Positions 20,557 to 27,632 of a stretch of DNA of 64,000 bases are shown one piece after another (position 1 is the stretch's first letter; the number at the start of each line of letters is the position of its first letter). The notes beneath the pieces are model-generated. The model was not told the DNA's origin and ran no database searches. It saw nothing but the letters and a program-made list of their open reading frames with translations. The stretch covers positions 372,001-436,000 of the forward strand of contig NZ_RBXP01000013.1 of the NCBI RefSeq assembly GCF_003634965.1, written 5' to 3'. Origin of the DNA: Azonexus fungiphilus. Lineage in GTDB: Bacteria > Pseudomonadota > Gammaproteobacteria > Burkholderiales > Rhodocyclaceae. Position numbers and translations under genes: made by a program.

Positions 20557-21442
20557 CCTCGGCGAGATCGACCAGTTCTGCGACGCGCTCTGGCTGGAAG
20601 ACGGACTGGCCAAGGCGACGCTCGACAGCTACCGCTCCGACCTCGGCCGGCTCGCCGCCTGGCTCGCCGAACACGGCCACGAAGCGCTGCTCGACCTGCG
20701 CGAAACGACGCTGGCCGCCTTCGTCGCCCACCTCTCGCGCAGCACGCGCGCCAGTTCGCAGGCACGCTACCTGTCCACGCTGCGCCGTTTTTTCCGCTGG
20801 CAGGTCGGGCGCGGCCGCATCGTCGCCGATCCGACGCTGAAGCTGGTCAATCCCAGCCTGCCGTCGCGCCTGCCGAAAGTGATGTCGGAACAGCAGGTCG
20901 CCGACCTGCTCGCCGCCCCCGACCTCGACACGCCGCTCGGCCGGCGCGACCGGGCCATGCTCGAAACCTTGTACGCCACCGGGCTGCGCGTCTCCGAACT
21001 GGTCAACCTGAAGGTGCACGAAGTCAGCCTGATCGACGGCGTCCTGCGTGCCTTCGGCAAGGGCAGCAAGGAAAGGCTGGTGCCGCTCGGCGAACAGGCG
21101 ATCGACTGGATCGCCGACTACCTGCAGACGACACGCCCGGCCATCCTGGACGGCCAGGTCAGCGACGCGCTGTTCGTCACCGCCCGCGGCGGCGCCATGA
21201 CCCGCCACGCCTTCTGGCACCTGGTCAAGCGCTACGCGCTGGTGGCCGGCATCGACCCGGCCAAGCTGTCGCCGCACGTGCTGCGCCACGCCTTCGCCAC
21301 CCACCTGCTCAACCACGGCGCCGACCTGCGTGTCGTCCAGTTGCTGCTCGGCCACGCCGACATCTCGACGACGCAGATCTACACCCACGTCGCCCGCGAG
21401 CGCCTGAAAACCCTGCACGCGGTACACCACCCGCGCGGCTGA
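20522..21442 (+). CDS. xerD: tyrosine recombinase XerD
   Basis: 306 residues from ATG 20522, which lies inside the end of ogt. XerD with XerC resolves chromosome dimers at dif. N-terminal SAM-like core-binding domain (about 10-100), catalytic domain after it with Arg 156 (ATGLRVSELVNL), the HxxR motif in HVLRHAFATHLL, the second His in LGHADISTTQ, and nucleophile Tyr 287. Length and the KVMSEQQVADLL and KGSKERLVPLG blocks match XerD better than a phage integrase. There are no nearby phage genes or attachment repeats. Confidence 0.93.
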   Translation: MNTPNLPARPTDLGEIDQFCDALWLEDGLAKATLDSYRSDLGRLAAWLAEHGHEALLDLRETTLAAFVAHLSRSTRASSQARYLSTLRRFFRWQVGRGRIVADPTLKLVNPSLPSRLPKVMSEQQVADLLAAPDLDTPLGRRDRAMLETLYATGLRVSELVNLKVHEVSLIDGVLRAFGKGSKERLVPLGEQAIDWIADYLQTTRPAILDGQVSDALFVTARGGAMTRHAFWHLVKRYALVAGIDPAKLSPHVLRHAFATHLLNHGADLRVVQLLLGHADISTTQIYTHVARERLKTLHAVHHPRG

Positions 21443-21448
21443 GGCGGC

Positions 21449-21802
21449 TCAGACGTACTCGTCGACCTGCGTTCCCAGCGGTCCCTCGCTGGCCAGCGCC
21501 GGTGCCGCCGTTGCCGCCGGGGTCTGCTGCTTCTGCTGCGCCTGCGCCGCTTCCTGCGCCTTCTGCGCCTCCAGTGCGGCAATCTGGGCCTGCAGGGCGG
21601 CGATCTGTGCCTGCAGCAGTTCGGCCTGCTCCTCGGTTTCCTCGGTCGTCTCTTCCTTGAGCAGCGCGCTCAGGTCTTTCTGCAACGCACTCATTTTCTC
21701 CTGCAAGGCGGCGATCTGGCCGTCAATGCCCTTTGCCGAAGCGCCGCCGGCGTTGCCGGCGATGACGCTGCCGCCGCCGATGTTGCCGATGCTCGATGTC
21801 AT
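21449..21802 (-). CDS. FlxA-like coiled-coil protein
   Basis: 117 residues with GGGAGAAC before ATG. The N-terminus is glycine/serine rich (SIGNIGGGSVIAG); residues 25-95 are heptad-like coiled coil (QIAALQEKMSALQKDLSALL, then QAQIAALQAQIAALEAQKAQ), followed by an Ala/Gln/Pro tail. This layout is that of FlxA-family proteins, a flagellum-regulated family of unknown function in E. coli. No flagellar genes are in the window, so the link is by similarity only. Convergent with xerD, 6 bp between the stops. Confidence 0.65.
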   Translation of the reverse strand: MTSSIGNIGGGSVIAGNAGGASAKGIDGQIAALQEKMSALQKDLSALLKEETTEETEEQAELLQAQIAALQAQIAALEAQKAQEAAQAQQKQQTPAATAAPALASEGPLGTQVDEYV

Positions 21803-21945
21803 GCTGTTCTCCCTGGAATGTTGATGATTAGCCTGACCTTGATTACGGCCGCCACCCGCAGCAACTTGCGGGGCAGCCGGGTAAAAGCATGTAAAGGCCG
21901 CCGGCGCGCTAGAATCGCCGCTTCCCAGCCGCCTCCCGAGCCCCG

Positions 21946-22437
21946 ATGAGCAAGACCGAACACGCCCCCGAAACCCCGGCCACCAAGTTCCTGAAAGCGA
22001 ACAAGGTCGCGTTCACGCCGCATCTCTACGCTTACGAGGAGCACGGCGGCACCCGCGTCTCGGCGCGCGAGCTCGGCGTCGACGAACATTGCGTGGTCAA
22101 GACGCTGATCTTCGAGGACGAGAACGCCAAGCCGCTGATCGTGCTGATGCACGGCGACTGCAAGGTATCGACCAAGGAGCTGGCACGGCAGATTCCGTGC
22201 AAGAAGGTCGAACCGTGCAAGCCGGAAGTCGCCAACCGCCACACCGGTTTCCTGGTCGGCGGCACCAGCCCGTTCGGCACGAAAAAAGCAATGCCGGTGT
22301 TCGTCGAGCGCAGCATCCTCGAATTGCCGCTGATCTACATCAACGGCGGCAAGCGCGGCTTCCTGGTCGGCATCGATCCGGCCATTCTCGCCAGCGTGCT
22401 CAAGGCGAAAGCGGTCGACGCCGCCCTGCCAAATTGA
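21946..22437 (+). CDS. ybaK: Cys-tRNA(Pro)/aminoacyl-tRNA deacylase, YbaK family
   Basis: 163 residues. Hydrolyses misacylated tRNA, chiefly Cys-tRNA(Pro). Family blocks seen: HLYAYEEHGGTRVSARELGV, EHCVVKTLIFED, the substrate-site lysine/aspartate region (VLMHGDCKVSTKELAR), NRHTGFLVGGTSPFGTKKA and the ending YINGGKRGFLVGIDP. Stand-alone domain, not fused to prolyl-tRNA synthetase. A -10-like TAGAAT lies at 21910-21915. Confidence 0.92.
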   Translation: MSKTEHAPETPATKFLKANKVAFTPHLYAYEEHGGTRVSARELGVDEHCVVKTLIFEDENAKPLIVLMHGDCKVSTKELARQIPCKKVEPCKPEVANRHTGFLVGGTSPFGTKKAMPVFVERSILELPLIYINGGKRGFLVGIDPAILASVLKAKAVDAALPN

Positions 22438-22461
22438 CACAGACTATCGTCAGAATTTAGC

Positions 22462-22498
22462 CAATCGATTGGATCAATCAAAAGTCACGGCCTAAAGT
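22462..22498 (+). promoter_or_regulatory. operator-like element A and -10 of the ZIP transporter gene
   Basis: CAATCGATTGGAT-CA-ATCAA (22462-22481), then exactly 11 bp to a -10-like TAAAGT (22493-22498). The first 10 bp form a palindrome (CAATCGATTG). The same element, two bases different and with identical spacing, recurs at 24446. It looks like a shared activator site, perhaps of LysR type; no regulator is identified. Confidence 0.6.
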
Positions 22499-22521
22499 TC
22501 CTCCATCACGAGGAGAAAGCC

Positions 22522-23400
22522 ATGACCCAGATCGTTGCCCGCCACTACGCCCGTCCCGCCGCCCGCAAGCACCTGTGGACCGGCATCGCGATGGCCGTCG
22601 TCGCCCTGGTCTTCGGCATCGAGCAGGCGATGCACTGGTTCGCCGACCACCCGATGGCCCTGACCGGCCTCCAGGCCAGCCTGCTGGCCGGCCTCGCCAC
22701 CGGCCTCGGCGCCATTCCGGTGCTTTTCCTGCGGCGACCGCAAGAACGCCTGATGGCACCGATGCTCGGCCTGGCCGGCGGCATGATGCTGGCCGCCAGC
22801 CTGTTCTCGCTGCTCGTCCCGGCCGTGCAGACGGTCGCCGCCAGCGGTGCACCGCTCGGCCTCGGTGTCGCCACCGCGCTGGCCCTGCTCGCCGGCGCGG
22901 CGATGATGCACTGGATGGACCAGCGCACCGCCCACCATCACGTCGAAACGATCGAGGCCGGCGGCCAGACCCTGCCGCAACTCGGCCTGGTGGTCGCCGC
23001 CATCGCCCTGCACAACGTGCCGGAAGGCCTCGCCGTCGGCGTTTCGGCAGCGGCCGGTGTAGACCACGGGATGACCGTCGGGATCGCCATCCAGAACATC
23101 CCCGAAGGCTGGATCGTCGCCAGCGCCATGCTTGCGCTCGGCGCCGGCCCGCTGCGCGCTGCCTTGATGGCCCTGGCCACCGGCCTGGTCGAGCCGGTCG
23201 GCGGGCTGTTCGGGGTGATCGCCAGCAGCGTCGCCGGCGCCGCGCTGCCGCTGGCGCTCGCCGCGGCGGCCGGGGCGATGTTGTGGGTGGTCAGCCACGA
23301 GCTGATTCCGGCCTCGCACCGCCCGGGGCGCGAAGCCGCCGGCACCGCCGGCCTGCTCGCCGGTTTCGCGGTGATGACGACGCTGGCGGTGGGGCTTTAG
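22522..23400 (+). CDS. ZIP-family divalent metal transporter
   Basis: 292 residues with ribosome site GAGGAGAAA. Eight or so membrane segments. The metal-binding transmembrane motifs are HNVPEGLAVG (about residue 163) and QNIPEGW (about 193), with a final SHELIPASH. A histidine patch in the loop (TAHHHVE) is typical of ZIP transporters that take up zinc, iron or manganese into the cytoplasm. Its stop codon overlaps the stop of folB on the other strand (TTAG). Shares an unusual promoter element with the small gene at 24512. Confidence 0.9.
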   Translation: MTQIVARHYARPAARKHLWTGIAMAVVALVFGIEQAMHWFADHPMALTGLQASLLAGLATGLGAIPVLFLRRPQERLMAPMLGLAGGMMLAASLFSLLVPAVQTVAASGAPLGLGVATALALLAGAAMMHWMDQRTAHHHVETIEAGGQTLPQLGLVVAAIALHNVPEGLAVGVSAAAGVDHGMTVGIAIQNIPEGWIVASAMLALGAGPLRAALMALATGLVEPVGGLFGVIASSVAGAALPLALAAAAGAMLWVVSHELIPASHRPGREAAGTAGLLAGFAVMTTLAVGL

Positions 23401-23747
23401 ACCGAGCGCTCGATGACCACGCCGACGCGCTTGACGCCGGGCATCATGCCCAACTTGGCGACCGAGACGCGGACCCACTGCGCGGCGAAGTTTTCCAGCA
23501 GCCAGGTGGCGATGTGCTCGGTCAGCTTCTCGAGCAGGTTGAAATGGCTGGCGGCGAGGTCCTTGCGCAGACGCTCGACGACGACGGCGTAGTCCACGGT
23601 ATCGCGGATGTCGTCGCTGGCCCCGGCCGAGGCCGTGGACACGCCGATCTGCAGCGTGATCTCGACCGTCTGCGGCACGGCCTTCTCGCGCGGATAGATG
23701 CCGATCCACGTTTGCGCGCGCAGTTCTTCGATGAAAATGATGTCCAT
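23397..23747 (-). CDS. folB: dihydroneopterin aldolase
   Basis: 116 residues from ATG 23747 (MDIIFIEELRAQTWIGIYP); a longer start at 23834 would cross the promoter region. Converts dihydroneopterin to hydroxymethyl-dihydropterin in folate synthesis. Family blocks: IGIYPREKAVPQTVEI, the conserved DTVDYAVVVERL, and NLLEKLTEHIA with the catalytic Glu/Lys region; ending VSVAKLGMMPGVKRVGV. No Shine-Dalgarno sequence is seen: the palindrome ACGGTCGACCGT occupies the site just before ATG. Divergent from plsY, as in related genomes. Confidence 0.93.
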   Translation of the reverse strand: MDIIFIEELRAQTWIGIYPREKAVPQTVEITLQIGVSTASAGASDDIRDTVDYAVVVERLRKDLAASHFNLLEKLTEHIATWLLENFAAQWVRVSVAKLGMMPGVKRVGVVIERSV

Positions 23748-23750
23748 GTG

Positions 23751-23762
23751 ACGGTCGACCGT
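23751..23762. repeat. dispersed palindrome ACGGTCGACCGT in the folB/plsY divergent promoter region
   Basis: Perfect copy, three bases upstream of the folB ATG, in the place normally used by the ribosome-binding site, and 52 bp before plsY. Confidence 0.8.
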
Positions 23763-23814
23763 GACCCGGGGTGTAAAATTCGCCGCGATTGTACCCCCGA
23801 GACTGCCGATACCC

Positions 23815-24411
23815 ATGCACAACCTGCTCGCCATCCTTGCCGCCTACCTGCTCGGCTCCGTGCCTTTCGCGATGATTTCGTCCAAGCTGTTCGGCCTCGC
23901 CGACCCGCGCACCTACGGTTCCGGCAACCCCGGCGCGACCAACGTGCTGCGCAGCGGCAACAAGAAGGCGGCGCTGTTCACGCTGATCGGCGATGCCCTC
24001 AAGGGCTGGCTGGCGGTCTTCGCCGCACAGCAGGCCGGGCTCTCCGACCTCGGCATCGGCCTGGTCGCGCTGGCCGTGTTCTTCGGCCACCTGTTCCCGA
24101 TCTTCCTCAAGTTCAAGGGCGGCAAGGGCGTCGCCACCGCCGCCGGCGTGCTGCTCGCCCTCGATCCGCTGCTTGGCCTGATGGTGCTCGGCACCTGGCT
24201 GCTGGTTGCCTACGTGTCGCGCTATTCGTCGCTGGCGGCGATCATCGCCGCCGCCGCCGCGCCCCTCTACTTCGCGCTGATGCACGGCGCCGAGGGCCAG
24301 TTCGCGGTCGTGCTGGTGCTCGCGCTGGCGCTCGTCGCCAAGCACTGGCAGAACCTGCAGCGCCTGATGGCCGGCCAGGAAAGCAAGATCGGCAGCAAGA
24401 AGAAGGCTTGA
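23815..24411 (+). CDS. plsY: glycerol-3-phosphate acyltransferase PlsY
   Basis: 198 residues from ATG 23815. Integral membrane enzyme that acylates glycerol-3-phosphate from acyl-phosphate, the first step of phospholipid synthesis. The three family motifs are present: LLGSVPFAMI, GSGNPGATNVLR and FKGGKGVATAAG, with five membrane segments. The C-terminus is basic (SKIGSKKKA). A perfect 8-bp hairpin without T run (24420-24442) follows the stop. Confidence 0.95.
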   Translation: MHNLLAILAAYLLGSVPFAMISSKLFGLADPRTYGSGNPGATNVLRSGNKKAALFTLIGDALKGWLAVFAAQQAGLSDLGIGLVALAVFFGHLFPIFLKFKGGKGVATAAGVLLALDPLLGLMVLGTWLLVAYVSRYSSLAAIIAAAAAPLYFALMHGAEGQFAVVLVLALALVAKHWQNLQRLMAGQESKIGSKKKA

Positions 24412-24419
24412 AACCGATA

Positions 24420-24442
24420 GCATCCGGCAATCGCCCGGATGC
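24420..24442. repeat. hairpin downstream of plsY
   Basis: GCATCCGG and CCGGATGC pair perfectly around a 7-nt loop. No T run follows; it directly precedes operator element B. Confidence 0.5.
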
Positions 24443-24445
24443 CGA

Positions 24446-24482
24446 CAATCGATTGGATTGATCAACGCCTGCTGCCTAGACT
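24446..24482 (+). promoter_or_regulatory. operator-like element B and -10 of the 24512 micro-gene
   Basis: CAATCGATTGGAT-TG-ATCAA (24446-24465) followed after 11 bp by TAGACT (24477-24482). Identical to element A at 22462 except for two central bases, with the same 31-bp distance from element start to -10. Confidence 0.6.
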
Positions 24483-24511
24483 GGTGACTCCAACAGCCCG
24501 AGGAGCACGCC

Positions 24512-24604
24512 ATGATTGCCCGACTGATTCACCGCCTGATCGACGAAGAACTGAGCTGGGACAGCTACGCCGAGATTCTCGCCGGCCTGCCGGTCAACTA
24601 CTGA
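24512..24604 (+). CDS. 30-residue micro-protein of unknown function
   Basis: MIARLIHRLIDEELSWDSYA followed by EILAGLPVNY. Supported by a strong ribosome site (GAGGAGCACGCC before ATG), almost the same as that of the ZIP gene, and by promoter element B upstream. The first half is an amphipathic helix (hydrophobic I/L at 2, 5, 6, 9, 10 with Arg/His between), which could sit on a membrane. Too short for family recognition. The shared promoter element suggests co-regulation with the metal transporter. Confidence 0.55.
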   Translation: MIARLIHRLIDEELSWDSYAEILAGLPVNY

Positions 24605-24615
24605 GCCCCGCCGCG

Positions 24616-24759
24616 ATGGGCAGGAAGCGTTGCTGCGAGAGCCGGCCGCGTTGCAAGAATTGCCCGAAGCGCAAGCAAAAACGGGCAAATTCGACGGTCG
24701 ACCGCAAACTTTGGCCGATTTTCGCAGCGCCGCCGGCTACAGCCAGCCGGCCCGCCTGA
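24616..24759 (+). CDS. possible 47-residue Cys/Arg/Lys-rich micro-protein
   Basis: ORF MGRKRCCESRPRCKNCPKRK... 12 bp after the previous micro-ORF. The start CC-x4-RC-x2-CP with a basic surround resembles small zinc-binding peptides, but there is no clear ribosome site and the last 8 codons run over the end of corA on the other strand. Part of it (STVDRK) is simply the palindrome at 24694 read through. It may be a real gene translated by coupling, or chance. Confidence 0.35.
   Translation: MGRKRCCESRPRCKNCPKRKQKRANSTVDRKLWPIFAAPPATASRPA
24694..24705. repeat. dispersed palindrome, 11 of 12 match
   Basis: ACGGTCGACCGC, preceded by TTCG and followed by AAAC, just past the 3' end of corA. Same extended form as 1344. 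Confidence 0.7.
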
Positions 24760-25702
24760 AGCGCCGATAGAGGATCAGGCAGGTCGCCGCGATCGCCAGC
24801 AGCGCGGCCGGATAACCGTACTTCCAGCCGAGTTCGGGCATGAACTCGAAGTTCATCCCCCAGATCCCGGCGAACGCCGTGGCCACGGCGAAAATCCCGG
24901 CCCAGGCGGCGAGCCGCTTGCTCACCTCGCTGTCGCTGATGGCGACCATCGACAGGTTGACCTGGATCGCCGTGCCGATCGTTTCGCGGATGGTGTCGAT
25001 CGAGGCGTCGAGCCGCATCAGGTGATCGTAGACATCGCGGAAATAATCGCGGCTGCTGGCACAGCCAGCCGGCCCCCGGCCGCCGGAAAGCTTGCCGGCG
25101 ACCTCGATCAGCGGCGCGACCACGTGCTTGAGCTGCATCACCTTGCGCTTGAGCCCGTAGAGGCGCTGGATGTTGTTGCGCGCGGCGCCCTCGACGAAGA
25201 TCTTCTCCTCGATCGCCTCGAGCTCGGACTCGAGCTGGTCTACGACCGGGAAATAGCGGTCGACGACGGCATCCATCAGCGCGTAGAAGACGAAGGCCGG
25301 ACCATGGCTGAGCAGGTGCGGCTCGCGCTCGCAGCGGGCGCGCACGCCGAGGAAATTCTGCTGGCTGCGGTTGCGCACCGAAAGCACGTAGTTGCCGCCG
25401 ACGAAGACATTGAGTTCGCCGAGGTTGTAATCGTCACCCAGCGGCTCGACCAGGTGCATCACGGTGAACACCGAATCGCCGTACTCCTCGATCTTCGGCC
25501 GCTGGTGGCCGTGCCGGGCATCCTCGACGGCCAGTTCGTGCAGGCCGAACTCCTCCTGCATCTGGTCGAGCTCCGCCGGCGTCGCGTCGCGCAGCGCCAC
25601 CCAGACGAAGCAGCCCGGCCGCGCCAGGTAGTCGCTGATCTGCTCGACCGGCAGCTCGCTCAGGCGCTGGCCGTTCTCGTAGGCGACGCAGTTGATCAGC
25701 AT
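24737..25702 (-). CDS. corA: CorA-family magnesium/cobalt transporter
   Basis: 321 residues from ATG 25702. Long cytoplasmic N-terminal region with the acidic funnel helices (about 1-260), then two membrane segments ([15 protein letters not shown] and [14 protein letters not shown]) with the signature GMNFEFMPE between them, the selectivity loop of CorA channels. The C-terminus is basic (RRFRRAGWL). CorA forms a homopentamer for Mg2+ (or Co2+/Zn2+ in some relatives). The start overlaps the tsaD stop by 7 nt, so the two are co-transcribed. Confidence 0.93.
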   Translation of the reverse strand: MLINCVAYENGQRLSELPVEQISDYLARPGCFVWVALRDATPAELDQMQEEFGLHELAVEDARHGHQRPKIEEYGDSVFTVMHLVEPLGDDYNLGELNVFVGGNYVLSVRNRSQQNFLGVRARCEREPHLLSHGPAFVFYALMDAVVDRYFPVVDQLESELEAIEEKIFVEGAARNNIQRLYGLKRKVMQLKHVVAPLIEVAGKLSGGRGPAGCASSRDYFRDVYDHLMRLDASIDTIRETIGTAIQVNLSMVAISDSEVSKRLAAWAGIFAVATAFAGIWGMNFEFMPELGWKYGYPAALLAIAATCLILYRRFRRAGWL

Positions 25703-26733
25703 GCCGCCGCTCCGTCGGCCAGCTGCATCAGCGGCCAGCGCGGCTGCACGGCGAAGGCCCCGGCCGGCTTGGCCGGCGTCCCGGCCTGCAGGCGCAGGCA
25801 ACCGGCAAGCGCGATCATGGCGCCGTTGTCGGTGCAGTATTCGAGCTCCGGATAATGCACGCGGAAGCGCCGGCGCCGGGCCTCGGCGTCGAGGCTGGCG
25901 CGCAGTTGCCGGTTGGCGCCGACGCCGCCGGCCACGACCAGGCGCTGCAGACCGGTCTGCTTGAGGGCCTTCAACGACTTCTTGACCAGCACCTCGACGA
26001 TCGCCTCCTGGAAGGCGCGCGCCGCGTCGGCCCTGAACTGCGCGTCGGGATCGTCCTGGTGTTCGCGGACCAGCGTCAGCACCGCCGTCTTCAGGCCGGA
26101 GAAGCTGAAATCGAGATCGCCGGAGTGCAGCATCGGCCGCGGCAAGGTGTATCTGGCCGGGTCGCCCTGCTCGGCCAGGCGCGACAGCAGGGCTCCGCCG
26201 GGATAAGGCAGGCCGAGCAGCTTGGCGCTCTTGTCGAAGGCCTCGCCGGCGGCATCGTCGAGGGTTTCGCCGAGCAGTTCGTAGGCGCCGACGCCGCTGA
26301 CCTTCATCAGTTGCGTGTGGCCGCCCGAGACGAGCAGCGCGACGAACGGGAAGACCGGCGGATCGCTGGAGAGCAGCGGCGACAGCAGATGCCCCTCGAG
26401 GTGATGCACCGGCACCGTCGGCTTGTCGAGCGCCAGCGCCAGCGCCTCGGCAAAGGCACAGCCGACGAGCAATGCGCCGGACAGGCCGGGGCCGCGGGTG
26501 TAAGCGATGGCGTCGATGTCGGCCAATGATTTTCCGGCATTTTCGAGGGTCGACCGTAACAATGGCACGACGCGGCGGACATGGTCGCGCGACGCCAGTT
26601 CGGGAACGACGCCGCCGTATTCGGCGTGCATCGCGACCTGCGAGTGCAGGGCGTGGGCAAGAAGGCCGGCTGCGCTGTCGTAGAGCGCGATGCCGGTTTC
26701 GTCGCAGGAGGATTCGATACCGAGGATCAGCAT
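25696..26733 (-). CDS. tsaD: tRNA threonylcarbamoyladenosine synthase subunit TsaD
   Basis: 345 residues. With TsaB, TsaC and TsaE makes the t6A modification next to the anticodon of ANN-reading tRNAs. Seen: [19 protein letters not shown] start, the metal-binding histidines in [43 protein letters not shown] and [12 protein letters not shown]. Divergent from rpsU, the usual arrangement. It carries one near-copy of the dispersed palindrome inside its reading frame at 26546. Confidence 0.97.
   Translation of the reverse strand: MLILGIESSCDETGIALYDSAAGLLAHALHSQVAMHAEYGGVVPELASRDHVRRVVPLLRSTLENAGKSLADIDAIAYTRGPGLSGALLVGCAFAEALALALDKPTVPVHHLEGHLLSPLLSSDPPVFPFVALLVSGGHTQLMKVSGVGAYELLGETLDDAAGEAFDKSAKLLGLPYPGGALLSRLAEQGDPARYTLPRPMLHSGDLDFSFSGLKTAVLTLVREHQDDPDAQFRADAARAFQEAIVEVLVKKSLKALKQTGLQRLVVAGGVGANRQLRASLDAEARRRRFRVHYPELEYCTDNGAMIALAGCLRLQAGTPAKPAGAFAVQPRWPLMQLADGAAAC
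26546..26557. repeat. dispersed palindrome, 11 of 12 match, inside tsaD
   Basis: AGGGTCGACCGT, preceded by TTTTCG and followed by AACA: the same A/T-bordered form as at 1344 even though it lies in coding DNA. Confidence 0.65.
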
Positions 26734-26752
26734 GGGACGCGCATTTTAACAC

Positions 26753-26782
26753 TTGATCGACAAAGCTTTTCTCGCATAGAAT
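26753..26782 (+). promoter_or_regulatory. sigma-70 promoter of rpsU
   Basis: -35 TTGATC, 18-bp spacer, -10 TAGAAT. Gives a leader of about 85 nt that contains a small dyad (TCCGC-N5-GCGGA near 26792). Confidence 0.6.
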
Positions 26783-26872
26783 CTACGGCTCTCCGCAAAT
26801 CGCGGAAACAAATTTTGCGCGCACTGCCGTTTACTTGACCTGGCAGGCGCCTAACGGAAGGGGGTGATTTTT

Positions 26873-27085
26873 ATGCCGAGCATTCGTGTCAAGGAAAACG
26901 AGCCGTTCGAGGTGGCCATTCGCCGCTTCAAGCGCACGGTCGAAAAGACGGGTCTCCTGACCGAGCTGCGCGCCCGTGAGTTCTACGAGAAGCCCACGGC
27001 CGAGCGCAAGCGCAAGGCTGCCGCCGCCGTCAAGCGTCAGAACAAGCGTCTTCGCAGCCTGACCCTGCCGCCGAAACTGTACTGA
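26873..27085 (+). CDS. rpsU: 30S ribosomal protein S21
   Basis: 70 residues from ATG 26873 with a very strong ribosome site (GGAAGGGGGTGA). [20 protein letters not shown] start, basic C-terminus ([17 protein letters not shown]). S21 sits near the anti-Shine-Dalgarno end of 16S rRNA. First gene of the rpsU-yqeY-dnaG-rpoD macromolecular synthesis row; a terminator follows. Confidence 0.98.
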   Translation: MPSIRVKENEPFEVAIRRFKRTVEKTGLLTELRAREFYEKPTAERKRKAAAAVKRQNKRLRSLTLPPKLY

Positions 27086-27115
27086 TCCAGTACAGCCGAT
27101 GCAGCAAACACAGAG

Positions 27116-27151
27116 CCGCCCGCCCTCAAAAGCTGGCGGTTTTGTCTTTTT
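27116..27151 (+). terminator. intrinsic terminator after rpsU
   Basis: CCGCCCGC (27116-27123) pairs with GCTGGCGG (27132-27139), one mismatch, then TTTTGTCTTTTT. Lets S21 be made in excess over the downstream replication and transcription genes. Confidence 0.75.
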
Positions 27152-27178
27152 CACCGCCGGAATCCGACCAAGCAAGCC

Positions 27179-27625
27179 ATGAGCCTGAAAGCACGCATCA
27201 CCGAAGACATGAAAACGGCCATGAAGGCCAAGGACAGCGCCCGCCTCGCCACCGTCCGCCTGCTGATCGCCGCGATCAAGCAGAAGGAAGTCGATGAGCG
27301 GATCGAACTCGACGACGCAGCCACCGTCGCCGTCATCGAGAAACTGGTCAAGCAGCGCAAGGACAGCGTCGCCCAGTACCAGGCCGCCAACCGCCAGGAC
27401 CTGGCTGACGTCGAGCAGGCCGAAATCGCCGTCCTCGCCGCCTACCTGCCGGAAAAGATGAGCAGCGCCGAGATCGCCGCCGCAGTGGCCGCCGCGATCG
27501 CCGAAACCGGCGCCAGCGGCGCTGCCGACATGGGCAAGCTGATGGCCGCACTGAAGCCGCGCCTGGCCGGCAAGGCCGACATGGCCAAGGTCTCGCAACA
27601 GGTCAAGGCGGCACTCGCCGGCTGA
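27179..27625 (+). CDS. yqeY: GatB/YqeY domain protein
   Basis: 148 residues, the normal length. Start MSLKARITEDMKTAMKAKD, then the family block IDERIELDD-like VDERIELDDAATVAVIEKL, RKDSVAQYQAANRQDLAD, and LAAYLPEKMS. The domain resembles the tRNA-binding tail of GatB; its cellular role is unsettled. Between rpsU and dnaG as in most proteobacteria; 7 bp before the dnaG start. Confidence 0.93.
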   Translation: MSLKARITEDMKTAMKAKDSARLATVRLLIAAIKQKEVDERIELDDAATVAVIEKLVKQRKDSVAQYQAANRQDLADVEQAEIAVLAAYLPEKMSSAEIAAAVAAAIAETGASGAADMGKLMAALKPRLAGKADMAKVSQQVKAALAG

Positions 27626-27632
27626 ACCTGCG

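Noticed and set aside
20522..21442. xerD as a phage or integron integrase
   Set aside because: Length and motifs fit XerD; no phage genes, attachment repeats or cassette sites nearby.
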